Shown: positions 32,344 through 42,156, numbered from the stretch's first letter. The stretch is DNA of 64,000 bases from Pseudoduganella albidiflava (GCF_004322755.1 NZ_CP036401.1:4650001-4714000); one strand, 5' to 3'. Numbers and translations: made by a program. Notes: generated from the sequence alone by a model not told the origin.

Positions 32344-33348
32344 ATGGCATTCACCGCACCTGGCTGCGCCGGGTCGAGCTCCAATTTCGGCTCCGGCTCC
32401 ACCTTCCGCTCCACCTTCCGCTTCGTCGCCCGGACCGTCGCCCTGGCCACCGCGCTGGCCGCACTGCCCTGCGGCGCGGCCCTGGCCGCCGCCTGCGGCA
32501 AGGCGCCCTCCGGCGAACTGGCCGCGCAGCGGGTCGCAGCTGTGCAGCCGACCCACACCGGCCCCCAGTTGTACGAAGGCCCCGTGTGGATCAGGGATGC
32601 GCTGTACTTCTCGGACTTCAGCCATGCCGGCGACTTCCCTTCGCGCATCCGCAAGCTGGCCGCCGACGGTACCGTCAGTACCTTCCTCGATGATAGCGGC
32701 AGCAATGGCCTGGCGGTCGATGCGCAGGGCAACCTGGTCGCCGCCACCCACAAGTACAAGGCGCTGTCGCGCTACGCGGTGCCGGGCAAGGCGCGCAGCG
32801 CCATCGCCGAACGGTTCGACGGCAAGGTGTTCAATTCCCCCAACGACATCGCCATCGCCGCCGACGGCACGCTGTACTTCACCGATCCGGATTACCAGAA
32901 GGCCGCCGCGCCCGGCGGGCAACCCGTCACCGGCATCTACCGCGTGGGCACCGACGGCAAGGTGACGCTGGTCGATGGCACGCGGCGCAACCCGAACGGC
33001 ATCGCCCTGTCCCCCGCCGGCGACCTGCTGTACGTGAACGCGGGCGACGGCGAAGTGAAGGCCTATCCGATCGCCGATGGCGTGCCTGGCGCGGGCCGCA
33101 CATTCATCCAGGGCATCGACGGCGGCGACGGCATGGCCCTCGACTGCCACGGCAACCTGTACGTGACCGAGCATGGCGCGCGCCGCGTGCGCGTGTTCTC
33201 GCCACAGGGCAAGGAACTGGCGACCATCCGCGTCGATGCCAACGTCACCAACGCGGCCTTCGGTGGTGCCGATGGCCGAACCCTCTTCATCACGGGCGAC
33301 CGCGCACTGTGGCGCATCGCGCTCGACGTCACCGGCAAGCCTTATTGA
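32344..33348 (+). CDS. SMP-30/gluconolactonase-like exported beta-propeller protein
   Basis: 334-residue probable lactonase. A long serine/phenylalanine/arginine-rich leader (FGSGSTFRSTFRF) precedes a hydrophobic signal segment (TVALATALAALPCGAALAA) near residues 30-50. The six-bladed propeller carries the SMP-30 metal-site residues in the usual contexts: QLYEGPVWIRDALYFSD (Glu), SNGLAVDAQGNLV, KVFNSPNDIAIAADGTLYFT (Asn/Asp), and NPNGIALSPAGDLLYV. ATG 32344 is the likely start. Sugar-lactone substrate not predictable. Confidence 0.88.
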   Translation: MAFTAPGCAGSSSNFGSGSTFRSTFRFVARTVALATALAALPCGAALAAACGKAPSGELAAQRVAAVQPTHTGPQLYEGPVWIRDALYFSDFSHAGDFPSRIRKLAADGTVSTFLDDSGSNGLAVDAQGNLVAATHKYKALSRYAVPGKARSAIAERFDGKVFNSPNDIAIAADGTLYFTDPDYQKAAAPGGQPVTGIYRVGTDGKVTLVDGTRRNPNGIALSPAGDLLYVNAGDGEVKAYPIADGVPGAGRTFIQGIDGGDGMALDCHGNLYVTEHGARRVRVFSPQGKELATIRVDANVTNAAFGGADGRTLFITGDRALWRIALDVTGKPY

Positions 33349-33409
33349 AGGTCCGCCGCGGCCGCAGCGGGTAGAAGTATGTAGTGAATCCAACCGGAAG
33401 GAGATCTGC

Positions 33410-34519
33410 ATGCGTAACATCAGCTTCCTGCTCGCGGTACTCGTGATGCACGGCGCAGCCATGGCCCAGGCGGGCTTTGGCGAGCGCCGCGTGGAACAGA
33501 GCCTGGCCGCCGACATCAACCCCGCCGGCCTGACGGCCGGCGAAATCCGCACCGAGGATGGCCAGCGCCGCGCGGTGGTCTACCACCGCGGCCAGGTCAC
33601 CGACCTGGGCACGCTGGGCGGCACCGACAGCTACGCGACCGGCATCAACAGTGCCGGCACGGTCACCGGCGGCGCGCGCAACGGCAACAACCGCTGGCGC
33701 GCCTTCCGCTGGCAGCCGGCCACCGCGGGCCGGCAGGAAGGCATGCAGGACCTCGGTACGCTGGGCGGCGAAGGCAGCCTGGGTATCGCGATCAACCAGG
33801 CCGGCCAGATCGCCGGCTATGCCGACATCGAGGATGGCAGCTTCCACGCCTTCGTGCACGATGGCGCGCGGATGAAGGACCTGGGCACGCTCGGCGGGCT
33901 CACCAGCTACGCCACGGGTATCAACAACAGCGGCACGGTGGTGGGCGCGGCACAGCTGGAGAGCGGCTACCGGCGCGCCTTCGTGTGGACGCCGGCGGGC
34001 GGCATGCGCGACCTCGGCACCCTGGGTGGCCGGGTCAGCGTCGCCACGGCGATCAATGACACCGGGATGGTGGTGGGCGCGTCGGAAACGGCCGACCGGC
34101 AGTGGCACGCGTTCCTGCACGATGGCACGAAGATGATCGACCTGGGCGCCATGATCGCGCAGGGCCAGAGCTATGCCACCGGCATCAACGCGGCCGGCGA
34201 CGTGGCCGGCACGATCCGCTTCCGCGACAACGCGCCGCTGACCTTCGTCTACAAGGATGGCCGGATGCGCATCCATCCGAACCGCAACGGGCTGTACGAG
34301 ACCACCAAGATCACCGACGACGGCACGGTGGTCGGCGCCCATTACACGGGGCACCGCTACCAGGCGTTCGCGATGCCGTCGACCATCGACCTGTCGTACA
34401 AGACGAAGTCGTCGGACTACGTGCTGCTGGCGCTGCTGGTGCTGATGGTGGGCTGGTGCGTGCGGAAGGGCTACCAGCACTGGCGTCATGGCGTGCTGGG
34501 CAAACCTTCCATTTATTGA
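33410..34519 (+). CDS. HAF-repeat exported protein with C-terminal membrane anchor
   Basis: 369-residue protein, probably an extracytoplasmic beta-propeller. Signal peptide MRNISFLLAVLVMHGAAMA. The HAF family repeat (D-L-G-T-L-G-G then ATGIN, and a W/HAF strand) occurs at least five times, at roughly residues 64, 110, 157, 203 and 244; the last repeat is degenerate. A C-terminal helix (YVLLALLVLMVGWCVRKG) anchors it, with basic residues after the helix. GGAAGGAG ribosome site before ATG 33410. The Lgt-like gene begins 9 bp downstream and is probably cotranscribed. Confidence 0.88.
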   Translation: MRNISFLLAVLVMHGAAMAQAGFGERRVEQSLAADINPAGLTAGEIRTEDGQRRAVVYHRGQVTDLGTLGGTDSYATGINSAGTVTGGARNGNNRWRAFRWQPATAGRQEGMQDLGTLGGEGSLGIAINQAGQIAGYADIEDGSFHAFVHDGARMKDLGTLGGLTSYATGINNSGTVVGAAQLESGYRRAFVWTPAGGMRDLGTLGGRVSVATAINDTGMVVGASETADRQWHAFLHDGTKMIDLGAMIAQGQSYATGINAAGDVAGTIRFRDNAPLTFVYKDGRMRIHPNRNGLYETTKITDDGTVVGAHYTGHRYQAFAMPSTIDLSYKTKSSDYVLLALLVLMVGWCVRKGYQHWRHGVLGKPSIY

Positions 34520-34527
34520 GGAGTTAC

Positions 34528-35448
34528 ATGGCATATCCCTACCTGGGCGACATCGTCAGGGCGCTGACCGGCGCCGATCTTCCCCTGCCGATCCCCGTGT
34601 TCGGCCTTTCAGTCGTGGCGGCGATGTTCGTGGCCGGCGCATTCCTGCGCCGCGAGCTGGCCAGGCTGCACGCCGCCGGTATCCTGGGGTTCGCCCAGGT
34701 GCGCGGCAGGAAGGGGCACGGCGGGCCGGCGTACCACGCGGTCGACCCGGCGCACATCGTTTCCGACCTGACGCTGGTGACGCTGCTGGCCGGGATCGTC
34801 GGTGCCCGGGTATTCCACATCCTCGAACACACCGACCAGTTCCTGGCCGATCCCGCCGCCATGATCTTCACACGTTCGGGCCTGAGCATTTTCGGCGGCC
34901 TGATTTTCGGCACGGTGGCGGGCCTGGTGTGCGTCCGGCGCTGGAAGCTGCCGGCGCTGACGGTGCTGGATGCCGCGGCGCCCGCGCTGATGCTGGGCTA
35001 TGCGCTGGGCCGGATCGGCTGCCAGCTGTCCGGCGACGGCGACTGGGGCATTGCCGCCGACATGGCGCTGAAGCCGGACTGGCTGCCCGCATGGCTGTGG
35101 GCGCAGACCTATGACAACAATATCGTCGGCGTGGTCATTGCGGCGCCTGGCGTCTATCCCACGCCGCTGTACGAAGCGGCGATGTGCATGGCCGGTTTCG
35201 GCCTGCTGTGGGCGCTGCGCCGGCATGGCTTCCAGGCGGGCTGGCTGTTCGCGGTGTACCTGGTCTGCGCGGGCATCGAGCGGCTGCTGATCGAGCAGAT
35301 CCGCCACAACCCGGTGCTGGATTTCGGCGTGTTCCATTGCACGCAGGCGGAAGCGGTCGCGGTGCTGCTGATCGTTGGCGGCGCGGCCGGGGTGGCGCTG
35401 CTGTCGCGGCGCGGAACCGCGGCGGCAAGGCGCAGGCAGGCTAGCTGA
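34528..35448 (+). CDS. Lgt-like prolipoprotein diacylglyceryl transferase-family protein
   Basis: 306-residue multi-spanning inner-membrane protein with about seven hydrophobic segments. The Lgt-like core is GARVFHILEH near residue 92 and LGYALGRIGCQLSGDGDWGI near residue 158. True Lgt has GRxGNFxNxE here; this protein keeps the arginine but has C-Q-L-S-G-D in place of the N-F-x-N-x-E part, so it is probably a divergent paralogue. The C-terminal YPTPLYEA and ERLLIEQIRHNP motifs are Lgt-like. It follows the HAF-repeat gene by 9 bp. Its 3' end overlaps the convergent HAD gene by 8 bp. Whether it transfers diacylglycerol is uncertain. Confidence 0.82.
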   Translation: MAYPYLGDIVRALTGADLPLPIPVFGLSVVAAMFVAGAFLRRELARLHAAGILGFAQVRGRKGHGGPAYHAVDPAHIVSDLTLVTLLAGIVGARVFHILEHTDQFLADPAAMIFTRSGLSIFGGLIFGTVAGLVCVRRWKLPALTVLDAAAPALMLGYALGRIGCQLSGDGDWGIAADMALKPDWLPAWLWAQTYDNNIVGVVIAAPGVYPTPLYEAAMCMAGFGLLWALRRHGFQAGWLFAVYLVCAGIERLLIEQIRHNPVLDFGVFHCTQAEAVAVLLIVGGAAGVALLSRRGTAAARRRQAS

Positions 35449-36136
35449 CCGGCGTGAGGGTCCGCACCACGTCGTGCAGGCTGGCCACTTCGAAGGTGGG
35501 CACGGCTTGCGAATCGTTGGCTGCGCCGTCGGGATTGAACCAGCAGCTTTCGATGCCATAGCGGTTGGCGCCGAGGATGTCGGCGTCCAGCCGGTCGCCG
35601 ACGATGATTGCTTCATGTCGGGCAAAGGCCCGCGCCAGCTTGCCGGCGTGCTCGAAGAAGCGCACGTCCGGCTTGGCGAAGCCGCATGCTTCGGACGTGC
35701 AGACGAACGAGATATGCTTGCCCAGCCCGGAGCTGACGATGCGCAGCTGCTGGATTTGCTCGGCGCCGTTGGTGACGATGCCCACTTCGCCCACCCCGGC
35801 CAGTTCCTCGCACAGGCGCGCCGCGCCGTCGATCAGCACCACGGTATCGGACAGCGATTCCACGAACAGCTGGCTGGCTGCCTCCGGATCGAGGTCGAGG
35901 CCGTTCGCCGCGAAGGTCTGGCGGAAGCGGTCCACCTTGAGAAATTCCTTGGCCACGGTACCCGCCTCGAATTGCCGCCACAGCGCCGTGTTGATGGCCT
36001 GGTACTGCGTGAACAGCCCTTCGAGCGGGGCGTGGAAACCCAGCGCGCCGAGCGTGCGCGCGAAGGAGAGATGTTCGGAAGCCTTGAAGTCGAGCAGCGT
36101 GTCGTCGAGGTCGAAGAGGAACAGCCGGTGTTTCAT
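35441..36136 (-). CDS. yjjG: YjjG-type HAD phosphatase (pyrimidine 5'-nucleotidase)
   Basis: 231-residue cytoplasmic haloacid dehalogenase-superfamily enzyme that probably dephosphorylates (damaged) pyrimidine nucleotides. Motif I FLFDLDDTLLDF (nucleophile Asp near residue 9), helical cap, motif II VGIVTNGAEQIQ (Thr near residue 120), Lys in GFAKPDVRFF, and motif III IIVGDRLDADILGA. Start MKHRLF at 36136; in-frame upstream sequence translates a tandem repeat and is rejected. Downstream overlap of 8 bp with the convergent Lgt-like gene. Confidence 0.9.
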   Translation of the reverse strand: MKHRLFLFDLDDTLLDFKASEHLSFARTLGALGFHAPLEGLFTQYQAINTALWRQFEAGTVAKEFLKVDRFRQTFAANGLDLDPEAASQLFVESLSDTVVLIDGAARLCEELAGVGEVGIVTNGAEQIQQLRIVSSGLGKHISFVCTSEACGFAKPDVRFFEHAGKLARAFARHEAIIVGDRLDADILGANRYGIESCWFNPDGAANDSQAVPTFEVASLHDVVRTLTPVS

Positions 36137-36171
36137 GGTGCGGAAGGATGCCTTGTAAAATGGCATCCTAG

Positions 36172-36280
36172 CACGGCTCGACCATTGGCATGACTCGACC
36201 ATTGGCATGACTCGACCATCGGTACGGCTCGACCATCGGTGCGATTCACCATCAGGACGGTTCGACCCTTGGTACGGTCA
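36172..36280. repeat. 17-bp minisatellite with TCGACCAT core
   Basis: About six imperfect copies of GACTCGACCATTGGCAT, the first two intact and later ones degenerating. They fill the gap between the start of the HAD gene and the end of the next minus-strand ORF. Confidence 0.85.
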
Positions 36281-36592
36281 TCAGTGGATCGGATAGCCGA
36301 GCACCGTCGGCAGTGGCTGCGCCGCGACCGCGGTTTCGCCTTCGGGGTCCTTTTCGGTGATCCACTCGATCCAACCCAGCACTTCGCGAATACTGGCCAG
36401 GCCACTGTGCAGGGCGACCCGCGCCGTGCGCAATTCATCGAGTTCGCCGCCGGGTGGCGGGTCGATCTGGCTGGCTTCGGGCATGCCGCGGATGCGGCGT
36501 TCCATGTCATCGAGGTCGGCCGCCATTTCTTCGCGCAGCGCTTCCAGTACAGCCACGACCATTTCGGTGTCGCAATTATCCATGTCTTCCAT
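36281..36592 (-). CDS. Small hypothetical protein
   Basis: 103-residue acidic helical protein (MEDMDNCDTEMVVAVLEALR; EEMAADLDDMERRIRGMPE) with a proline-rich middle and no recognised domain. ATG 36592 follows a GGAG site at good spacing. High GC3 coding bias is consistent with a real gene. Separated from the downstream HAD gene by the minisatellite. Confidence 0.6.
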   Translation of the reverse strand: MEDMDNCDTEMVVAVLEALREEMAADLDDMERRIRGMPEASQIDPPPGGELDELRTARVALHSGLASIREVLGWIEWITEKDPEGETAVAAQPLPTVLGYPIH

Positions 36593-36830
36593 GGGAGTTC
36601 TCCAGTCAGTTAGCCAGCATGATAAAAGCCCTCATGCGGCCATGCGGCGGGTAGCTAACCGGCAGGGCCGCGGGAAAGCGAGACGGGAGATCAGGTGCAG
36701 CGGCAGCATCACGACTGGATGCTGCCCAAGGCAGAGCATACAGGCCGGCGCCCCGTTCAGCCAGAGATTTCGGCATTCTCCGCGCGACGAATGGTCCCGC
36801 GGCGGCGGCCATCCACGGCGGGCGTGGCCG
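36593..36830. other. Intergenic spacer
   Basis: 238 bp between a small ORF and the 3' end of the siderophore-receptor gene, both on the minus strand. No gene or clear hairpin terminator found. Confidence 0.35.
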
Positions 36831-38972
36831 TCAGAAGTCGACGACGGTCTTCAGCATCGCTGTGCGCGGATTGCCGACAGGGACCCAGTTGGCATTGGCG
36901 GCACCGGCGAAATACTCCCTGTCGAACAGGTTCTTTACGTTCAGTTGCACGCGCCAGCCGCGCCCCGCGTAGGACAGGTTGGCGTCGGCAACGGTATAGC
37001 CGGGCGTGACATATACCGAGGTGGTGGAGGTTTTTTCGCCGACGTGGCGCACGCCGGCACCGGCGCCCCAGCCGCGCAGCGCGCCGCTGAAGCGGTAGTT
37101 CGCCAGCAGGTTCGCCGTCTTGCGCGGCACGCCGGACAGCTTCTGCCCCACCGTGGCGGCCTGCGACCCGGCAGCTTCCGTGATCGCCGCATCCAGGATC
37201 GACAACGCCGCCGACAGTTGCCAGCCGTTCTTCAGGTCCGCCGCGATTTCCGCCTCGTAGCCGCGGGTGCGCTGCGCGCCGATGGCCACCTGGAATCCCG
37301 GATTGAGGTCGTCCGCCTGCGCCAGGTTGCGGCGCTTCAGGTCGTAGTAAGCCACGCTGGCGCTCAGGCGCCGGTCGTCGGACACGAACTTCGCGCCCAC
37401 CTCGGCCTGCCGCCCTTCCTCGGGATCGATCGCCGCGCCGTCCGCCGTGATGCCGGTCTGCGGCAGGAACGACGTGGCATAGCTGGCGTAGGGAGCAATG
37501 TTCGGCGTGGCCTTGTAGACGATGCCGGCATGGCCGGTATTGGCGGAGCTGTCCACGTCCGTGCGGGCGCCGGTCGGCACGTCGACCGTTTTCAGCTTCG
37601 CGCGGTCATGGCGCAGCGACAGGCTCACGCCCAGTTTTTCCGTCACGTCGATGTAGTCGCGCAGGTACGCGCCGCGCTGCGCCAAAGTGGTATCGACGAT
37701 GGAGGTGACGTTACAGTTCGTGACCGGCCTGCCTTGCACGGGGGTGTAGATGTTCTGGGCGGCGATCGCGCAGCGCCGGCTGTCGCGGTACAGCCGGTCG
37801 TGCAGCGCGTCGAAACCGGCCATCACGTTGTGTGCCAGGCCGCCCCAGCGCATGGTGCGCGAGACGCTGGTATCGAGTGCGTCGGAGCGGCCGTTGAAAT
37901 CCTGGCTCAGCACGTTGCGGTTGAAATTGCCCGCAGCGGTCAGCGCGCCGCTGGTATTGGCCAGCTGGCCGGCCAGTTCCATGTCGGTGTGGCGGTAGGT
38001 CTGGTTCAGCGTCCAGCCGCTGTCGAAACGGTGCGTCAACGCGTAGCCGATGGCCTTCTGTTCGGCTTCATATGGTGCGACCGTGGTATCGCCGGTGAAG
38101 AAATCCTGCGGCACCAGGCTGTCCCTGCCCGTCAGCGACGTGGCCGCCACCGGCAGGCCCTGCTGCCGCACGTACTGCCGCTGGTTCAGCGATGCGAGGA
38201 TGGTGAAATCGGTGCGCGTGCCGAAGTCCAGCGCGATGGATGGCGCCAGGTAGCGGTTCTTGAACCACACGTTGTCGGTCGGGTCGTCCGAGTTCATCGC
38301 CATGCCGGCAATGCGCACGGCCGCCTTGCCGTTTGCCGAGGCAATGGGGCGGCCGATGTCGAACGTGCCCTGCCGGTAGCCGTCGCTGCCCACCGTGATG
38401 CCGAGCTGCGTGAACGCTTCGGCGCGCGGGCGCTTGCTGACGATGTTGACGGTGCCGCCCGGCGTTACCTGGCCGAAGTACACCGAGGCCGGCCCCTTCA
38501 CCACTTCGATGCGCTCGGCGCCGAACACTTCCTGGGCGATCCAGTTGGCTTGCCCGATGCGCAGGCCGTCGAGGTACATCGTGTCGGCAGCGCTCTGGCC
38601 GCGGATGATGAAATCGTCCCAGCCGCGCCGCCCCAGCGTCGACGACGCAACGCCGGCGACGGTTTCAATGGCTTCGTCGAGCGTGGTGGCCTGCCGTGCA
38701 TCGAGCAGTTCGCGGGTCAGCACCGTGATCGACTGCGGCGTTTCGTGCAGCGATTTATCGGACCTGGTCGTCGATACGGTTTGCGTGACGAACCCTTCCC
38801 GGTTGGCGCCGACCACCTCGACCACCGGCAGCACGGCCTGGACCGGGGTTTCCGTCATGGCGGACTCGGACATACCGGCGGCAGCGGCGTGGCAGGTGAC
38901 CGCCAGCGGCAGCAGGGCGACGGAAACCGCCTGGACGGAAGGGCGAAGGCGACCGGGGAAATACATGGGCAT
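36831..38972 (-). CDS. TonB-dependent siderophore receptor
   Basis: 713-residue outer-membrane receptor importing a ferric siderophore. Signal peptide in the first about 33 residues, then the plug domain (TPQSITVLTRELLDARQA; RGWDDFIIRGQSAADTMYLD; IEVVKGPASVYFGQVTPGGT near residue 155) and a 22-strand barrel ending in TAMLKTVVDF, with the aromatic last residue needed for outer-membrane assembly. A TonB-box-like stretch is near residue 50 (VVEVVGANR). A near-perfect Fur box lies just upstream (38980-39004), so it should be induced by iron starvation. No siderophore biosynthesis genes are nearby. Confidence 0.95.
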   Translation of the reverse strand: MPMYFPGRLRPSVQAVSVALLPLAVTCHAAAAGMSESAMTETPVQAVLPVVEVVGANREGFVTQTVSTTRSDKSLHETPQSITVLTRELLDARQATTLDEAIETVAGVASSTLGRRGWDDFIIRGQSAADTMYLDGLRIGQANWIAQEVFGAERIEVVKGPASVYFGQVTPGGTVNIVSKRPRAEAFTQLGITVGSDGYRQGTFDIGRPIASANGKAAVRIAGMAMNSDDPTDNVWFKNRYLAPSIALDFGTRTDFTILASLNQRQYVRQQGLPVAATSLTGRDSLVPQDFFTGDTTVAPYEAEQKAIGYALTHRFDSGWTLNQTYRHTDMELAGQLANTSGALTAAGNFNRNVLSQDFNGRSDALDTSVSRTMRWGGLAHNVMAGFDALHDRLYRDSRRCAIAAQNIYTPVQGRPVTNCNVTSIVDTTLAQRGAYLRDYIDVTEKLGVSLSLRHDRAKLKTVDVPTGARTDVDSSANTGHAGIVYKATPNIAPYASYATSFLPQTGITADGAAIDPEEGRQAEVGAKFVSDDRRLSASVAYYDLKRRNLAQADDLNPGFQVAIGAQRTRGYEAEIAADLKNGWQLSAALSILDAAITEAAGSQAATVGQKLSGVPRKTANLLANYRFSGALRGWGAGAGVRHVGEKTSTTSVYVTPGYTVADANLSYAGRGWRVQLNVKNLFDREYFAGAANANWVPVGNPRTAMLKTVVDF

Positions 38973-38979
38973 CCAATCA

Positions 38980-39004
38980 AATGATAATAATTCTCATTAT
39001 CATT
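38980..39004 (-). promoter_or_regulatory. Fur box upstream of the siderophore receptor
   Basis: AATGATAATAATTCTCATTA plus TCATT; three hexamers of the GATAAT/ATTATC type in the classical Fur arrangement, starting 8 bp upstream of the receptor start. Confidence 0.9.
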
Positions 39005-39102
39005 GATTGACTATTATCAAGCAATGCGTATTTGCCGCAGGAGAAGGCACGCGAAAAAAAAGGAAGCCGGGTGGCTTCCTTCTTTGCAATCGACGATACG
39101 GA

Positions 39103-41571
39103 TCAGTTCTGCGTGAGGAACGTCTTCAGCTTGTCCGAGCGCGACGGCTGGCGCAGCTTGCTCATGGCCTTCGCTTCGATCTGGCGGATACGCTCGCGCG
39201 TCACGTCGAACTGCTTGCCCACTTCTTCCAGCGTGTGGTCGTTCGACATTTCCACGCCGTAGCGCATGCGCAGTACCTTGGCTTCGCGCGGGGTCAGCGA
39301 ATCGAGCACTTCCTTGATCACGTTGCGCATCGAGGCATGCAGCGCGGCGTCCAGCGGGGCCAGCGTGGTGTTGTCCTCGATGAAGTCGCCCAGCTGCGAA
39401 TCGCCATCCTCGCCCATCGGCGTTTCCATCGAAATCGGTTCCTTGGCGATCTTCATGATCTCGCGGACCTTCGATTCCGGCATCTCCATCTTGGCGGCCA
39501 GCGTCGCCATGTCCGGCTCGTTGCCGGTTTCCTGCATGATCTGGCGGCTGATGCGGTTCATCTTGTTGATCGTTTCGATCATGTGCACCGGCACGCGGAT
39601 GGTGCGCGCCATGTCCGCGATCGAACGCGTGATCGCCTGGCGGATCCACCACGTGGCGTACGTGGAGAACTTGTAGCCGCGGCGGTATTCGAACTTGTCG
39701 ACCGCCTTGAGCAGGCCGATATTGCCTTCCTGGATCAGGTCGAGGAACTGCAGGCCCCGGTTGATGTACTTCTTGGCGATCGAGATCACCAGGCGCAGGT
39801 TGGCCACCGTCATTTCACGCTTGGCGTGGCGGGCGCGCTTCTCGCCGGCCGCCATCTGCTTGTTAATCTTGCGCAGGTCGGCCAGCGGCAGCGCCACGCG
39901 TTCCTGCAGGTCGATCATCTTGTTCTGCAGCTCCTTGATGGCCGGCACGTTACGGCCCAGCACCGCGCTGTACGGATGGCGCGCGTCGACTTCGCCGTCG
40001 ACCCAGTCCAGGTTTGTTTCATTGCCCGGGAAGACCTTGATGAAGTGGGCGCGCGGCATGCCGCAGCGGTTCACGCACAGCTCCAGCACGGCGCGTTCGA
40101 TGCTGCGCACCTGCTCCATCTGGCCGCGCAGCGTATCGCACAGCTTTTCCACCACCTTGGCCGTGAAGCGGATGCCCAGCAGCTCGGCGGAAATGGTGGC
40201 CTGCGCCTTCTGGTAGACCGCCGAGCCATAGGTGGCCTTGCGCATCTTGTCGAACTGCGCGGAAATCACGGCGAAGCGCTCCAGCGCATCGACCTTCAGC
40301 TGCGCCAGCTGCTCGGTGGAGAAGCCGGCCGCGCCGCCGTTGGCGTCGCCGTCGCTTTCCTCTTCCAGCTCTTCTTCCTCGTCCTCGTCCTCGTCGTCGG
40401 ACGCGGCGGCGGCCGGCGCGCGCGCCGGTGCCGGTGCCGAGCTCTCGTCGGGATCGACGAAACCGTCGACCACGTCATCGACCTTCAGCTCATCGTTCTC
40501 GATCTTCGCGGCCAGGTCGACGATCTCGTTGATCGTGGTCGGGCAGGCGGAGATGGCCTGGATCATGTCGCGCAGGCCTTCCTCGATACGCTTGGCGATT
40601 TCGATCTCGCCTTCGCGCGTCAGCAGCGCCACGGCGCCCATTTCACGCATGTACATGCGCACCGGGTCGGTGGTACGGCCGAAGTCGGAGTCGACGGTGG
40701 ACAGCGCCGTCGCGGCGGCAGCTTCCACTTCGTCGTCGGAAGTGGCGGTCGGCACGTTGTCGGACAGCAGCAGCGCCTCGGCATCCGGGGCGCGCTCGTA
40801 GACGGCGATGCCCATGTCGTTGAATGTCGCGATGATGCCTTCGATGGCTTCCGGATCGACGATGTTCTCGGGCAGCTGGTCGTTGATCTCGGCATAGGTG
40901 AGGAAGCCGCGGTCCTTGCCCATGTTGATCAGGTTCTTGAACTGCTGGCGGCGCTTTTCCAGGTCCTCGTTGGACATGCCGGCTTCGCCGCCGAACGGGT
41001 CCAGGCCCTTGGCCTTGCGCTCGCGCGCCTTCGAGGCGGCCTTCAGTTCGGCGCGCTCGACGGCGTTCAGTGCCGCCACTTCATCGTTCTCGGGCGTGAA
41101 TTCGCTCGGCTTGCGGCCGCGCCGGCCCGGCACCTTCACGGAAGGCAGCAGGTAGCCGGACGTGTCGATCGAGGCCAGCGTGGCGGCATCGGTCACCTGG
41201 CTGACGGCGGCCGGTGCCGATGGCGACGGCGCGGGCGCTTCCAGCTTGGCCTTGCGCACGCGCACCACGGGCGCCTTCGGCGCTTCGTCGGCACCTGCCA
41301 CGGCCTTGCGCACGGCCTTCTTCGGCTCGTCGCCGGCCGGTGCCGCGGTTGCGGCGGACTCGGCCACGGACGCATCGGTGGCCAGCGCCTCTTCGCCCGG
41401 CAGCACGGCCAGGCGGGACGTCTTCTTCTTCACAACGGTCACTTTACCGGCGGCCTCTTGCGCATTGTCGATCACATAGGATAAGGTGGTCTTCGGCACC
41501 GTCAGCGGCGCAGCTTCGGCGCGCGGCTTCTTGGTGGACAGCGTTAGGGTCTTCGGCGTTTTCGTCGTCAT
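39103..41571 (-). CDS. rpoD: RNA polymerase primary sigma factor (sigma-70)
   Basis: 822-residue housekeeping sigma factor. About 130 extra N-terminal residues are alanine/lysine/proline-rich, then region 1.1 ([20 protein letters not shown]), region 1.2 ([20 protein letters not shown] near residue 285), an acidic insert of D/E residues near residue 400 in the non-conserved region, region 2 ([20 protein letters not shown] near residue 620), region 3, and region 4.2 helix-turn-helix ([20 protein letters not shown]), ending in FLTQN. The long N-terminus is usual in Burkholderiales. dnaG and rpsU, often upstream, are not here; instead a leader with its own promoter and a terminator-like hairpin precedes the gene. 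Confidence 0.98.
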   Translation of the reverse strand: MTTKTPKTLTLSTKKPRAEAAPLTVPKTTLSYVIDNAQEAAGKVTVVKKKTSRLAVLPGEEALATDASVAESAATAAPAGDEPKKAVRKAVAGADEAPKAPVVRVRKAKLEAPAPSPSAPAAVSQVTDAATLASIDTSGYLLPSVKVPGRRGRKPSEFTPENDEVAALNAVERAELKAASKARERKAKGLDPFGGEAGMSNEDLEKRRQQFKNLINMGKDRGFLTYAEINDQLPENIVDPEAIEGIIATFNDMGIAVYERAPDAEALLLSDNVPTATSDDEVEAAAATALSTVDSDFGRTTDPVRMYMREMGAVALLTREGEIEIAKRIEEGLRDMIQAISACPTTINEIVDLAAKIENDELKVDDVVDGFVDPDESSAPAPARAPAAAASDDEDEDEEEELEEESDGDANGGAAGFSTEQLAQLKVDALERFAVISAQFDKMRKATYGSAVYQKAQATISAELLGIRFTAKVVEKLCDTLRGQMEQVRSIERAVLELCVNRCGMPRAHFIKVFPGNETNLDWVDGEVDARHPYSAVLGRNVPAIKELQNKMIDLQERVALPLADLRKINKQMAAGEKRARHAKREMTVANLRLVISIAKKYINRGLQFLDLIQEGNIGLLKAVDKFEYRRGYKFSTYATWWIRQAITRSIADMARTIRVPVHMIETINKMNRISRQIMQETGNEPDMATLAAKMEMPESKVREIMKIAKEPISMETPMGEDGDSQLGDFIEDNTTLAPLDAALHASMRNVIKEVLDSLTPREAKVLRMRYGVEMSNDHTLEEVGKQFDVTRERIRQIEAKAMSKLRQPSRSDKLKTFLTQN

Positions 41572-41683
41572 CAAATATCTCTTCAGTGCCTGGCCGGGCA
41601 CGACGCAAGTGAAAAAAATTGAACAATCCAGCGCGGCCTTCGCAAAGGCCGTGCCGGTACGTATGTGGGGATCATCCGGAATG

Positions 41684-41727
41684 AAAAAAGCCCGCGCAAC
41701 GCGAACCATGCCGGTTCGCTTCGCGGA
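41684..41727 (-). terminator. Terminator-like hairpin in the rpoD leader
   Basis: On the minus strand, CCGCGAAGCGAACC pairs with GGTTCGCGTTGCGCGG around a 5-base loop and is followed by GCTTTTTT. It lies about 115 nt before the rpoD start and about 250 nt after the promoter at 41985-42013, so it could end a short RNA or attenuate rpoD. Confidence 0.7.
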
Positions 41728-41984
41728 CTCCATTCTTGGGATTCCGTGGTAGTTCCGTGTTATTCCGTTGTTATTCCGTGAATACTCAGTGCGAACAGAA
41801 GAGGGGGCTCGGCCCTGGCGCGCCGTCGTGGTCCCTGAACCGGCCCGGCATGTTCATCGTGAACCTGCCTGGACAACGCATTCTGGACAACGGGACGCCG
41901 GCATGCGGAAAGCCCTGTTCAGGGGACCGCGGACAACTCCTTAACAGACTGAATCTGCACCGCCCTGCTTTTGGTGCGTCGGCC

Positions 41985-42013
41985 ATTATACACGCTTTGT
42001 CACAGCCTGGCAC
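41985..42013 (-). promoter_or_regulatory. Strong sigma-70 promoter reading toward rpoD
   Basis: Minus strand: consensus TATAAT (41990-41985) with 17-bp spacing to GTGCCA (42013-42008), a 4/6 match to TTGACA. Transcription would start near 41978 and give a leader of about 400 nt for rpoD or a 290-300-nt RNA ending at the hairpin. No credible ORF is seen in that interval. Confidence 0.65.
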
Positions 42014-42156
42014 GCGGCTGCGGCAAGGTTCCTGCGAATCGGCGCGCCGCTAGCCGCGAAAGACGTGTGGACAAGCCGGCATGATGAAGAAAAATGCAAC
42101 GCGCGCGCGGGGCGCGGCGTGGTATGCTGGCGCCTCCTGATCAACCTACGAAGTCG

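Noticed and set aside
36172..36280. Possible CRISPR array
   Set aside because: Contiguous 17-bp minisatellite without spacers.
41736..42053. Open frame of 105 codons in the rpoD leader region
   Set aside because: No ribosome site, no homology, and it opposes a good promoter; unlikely to be a gene.
41572..42156. tRNA or other structured RNA gene near rpoD
   Set aside because: No T-loop (GGTTCGAATCC-type) sequence or cloverleaf could be found; only the hairpin terminator and promoter are supported.
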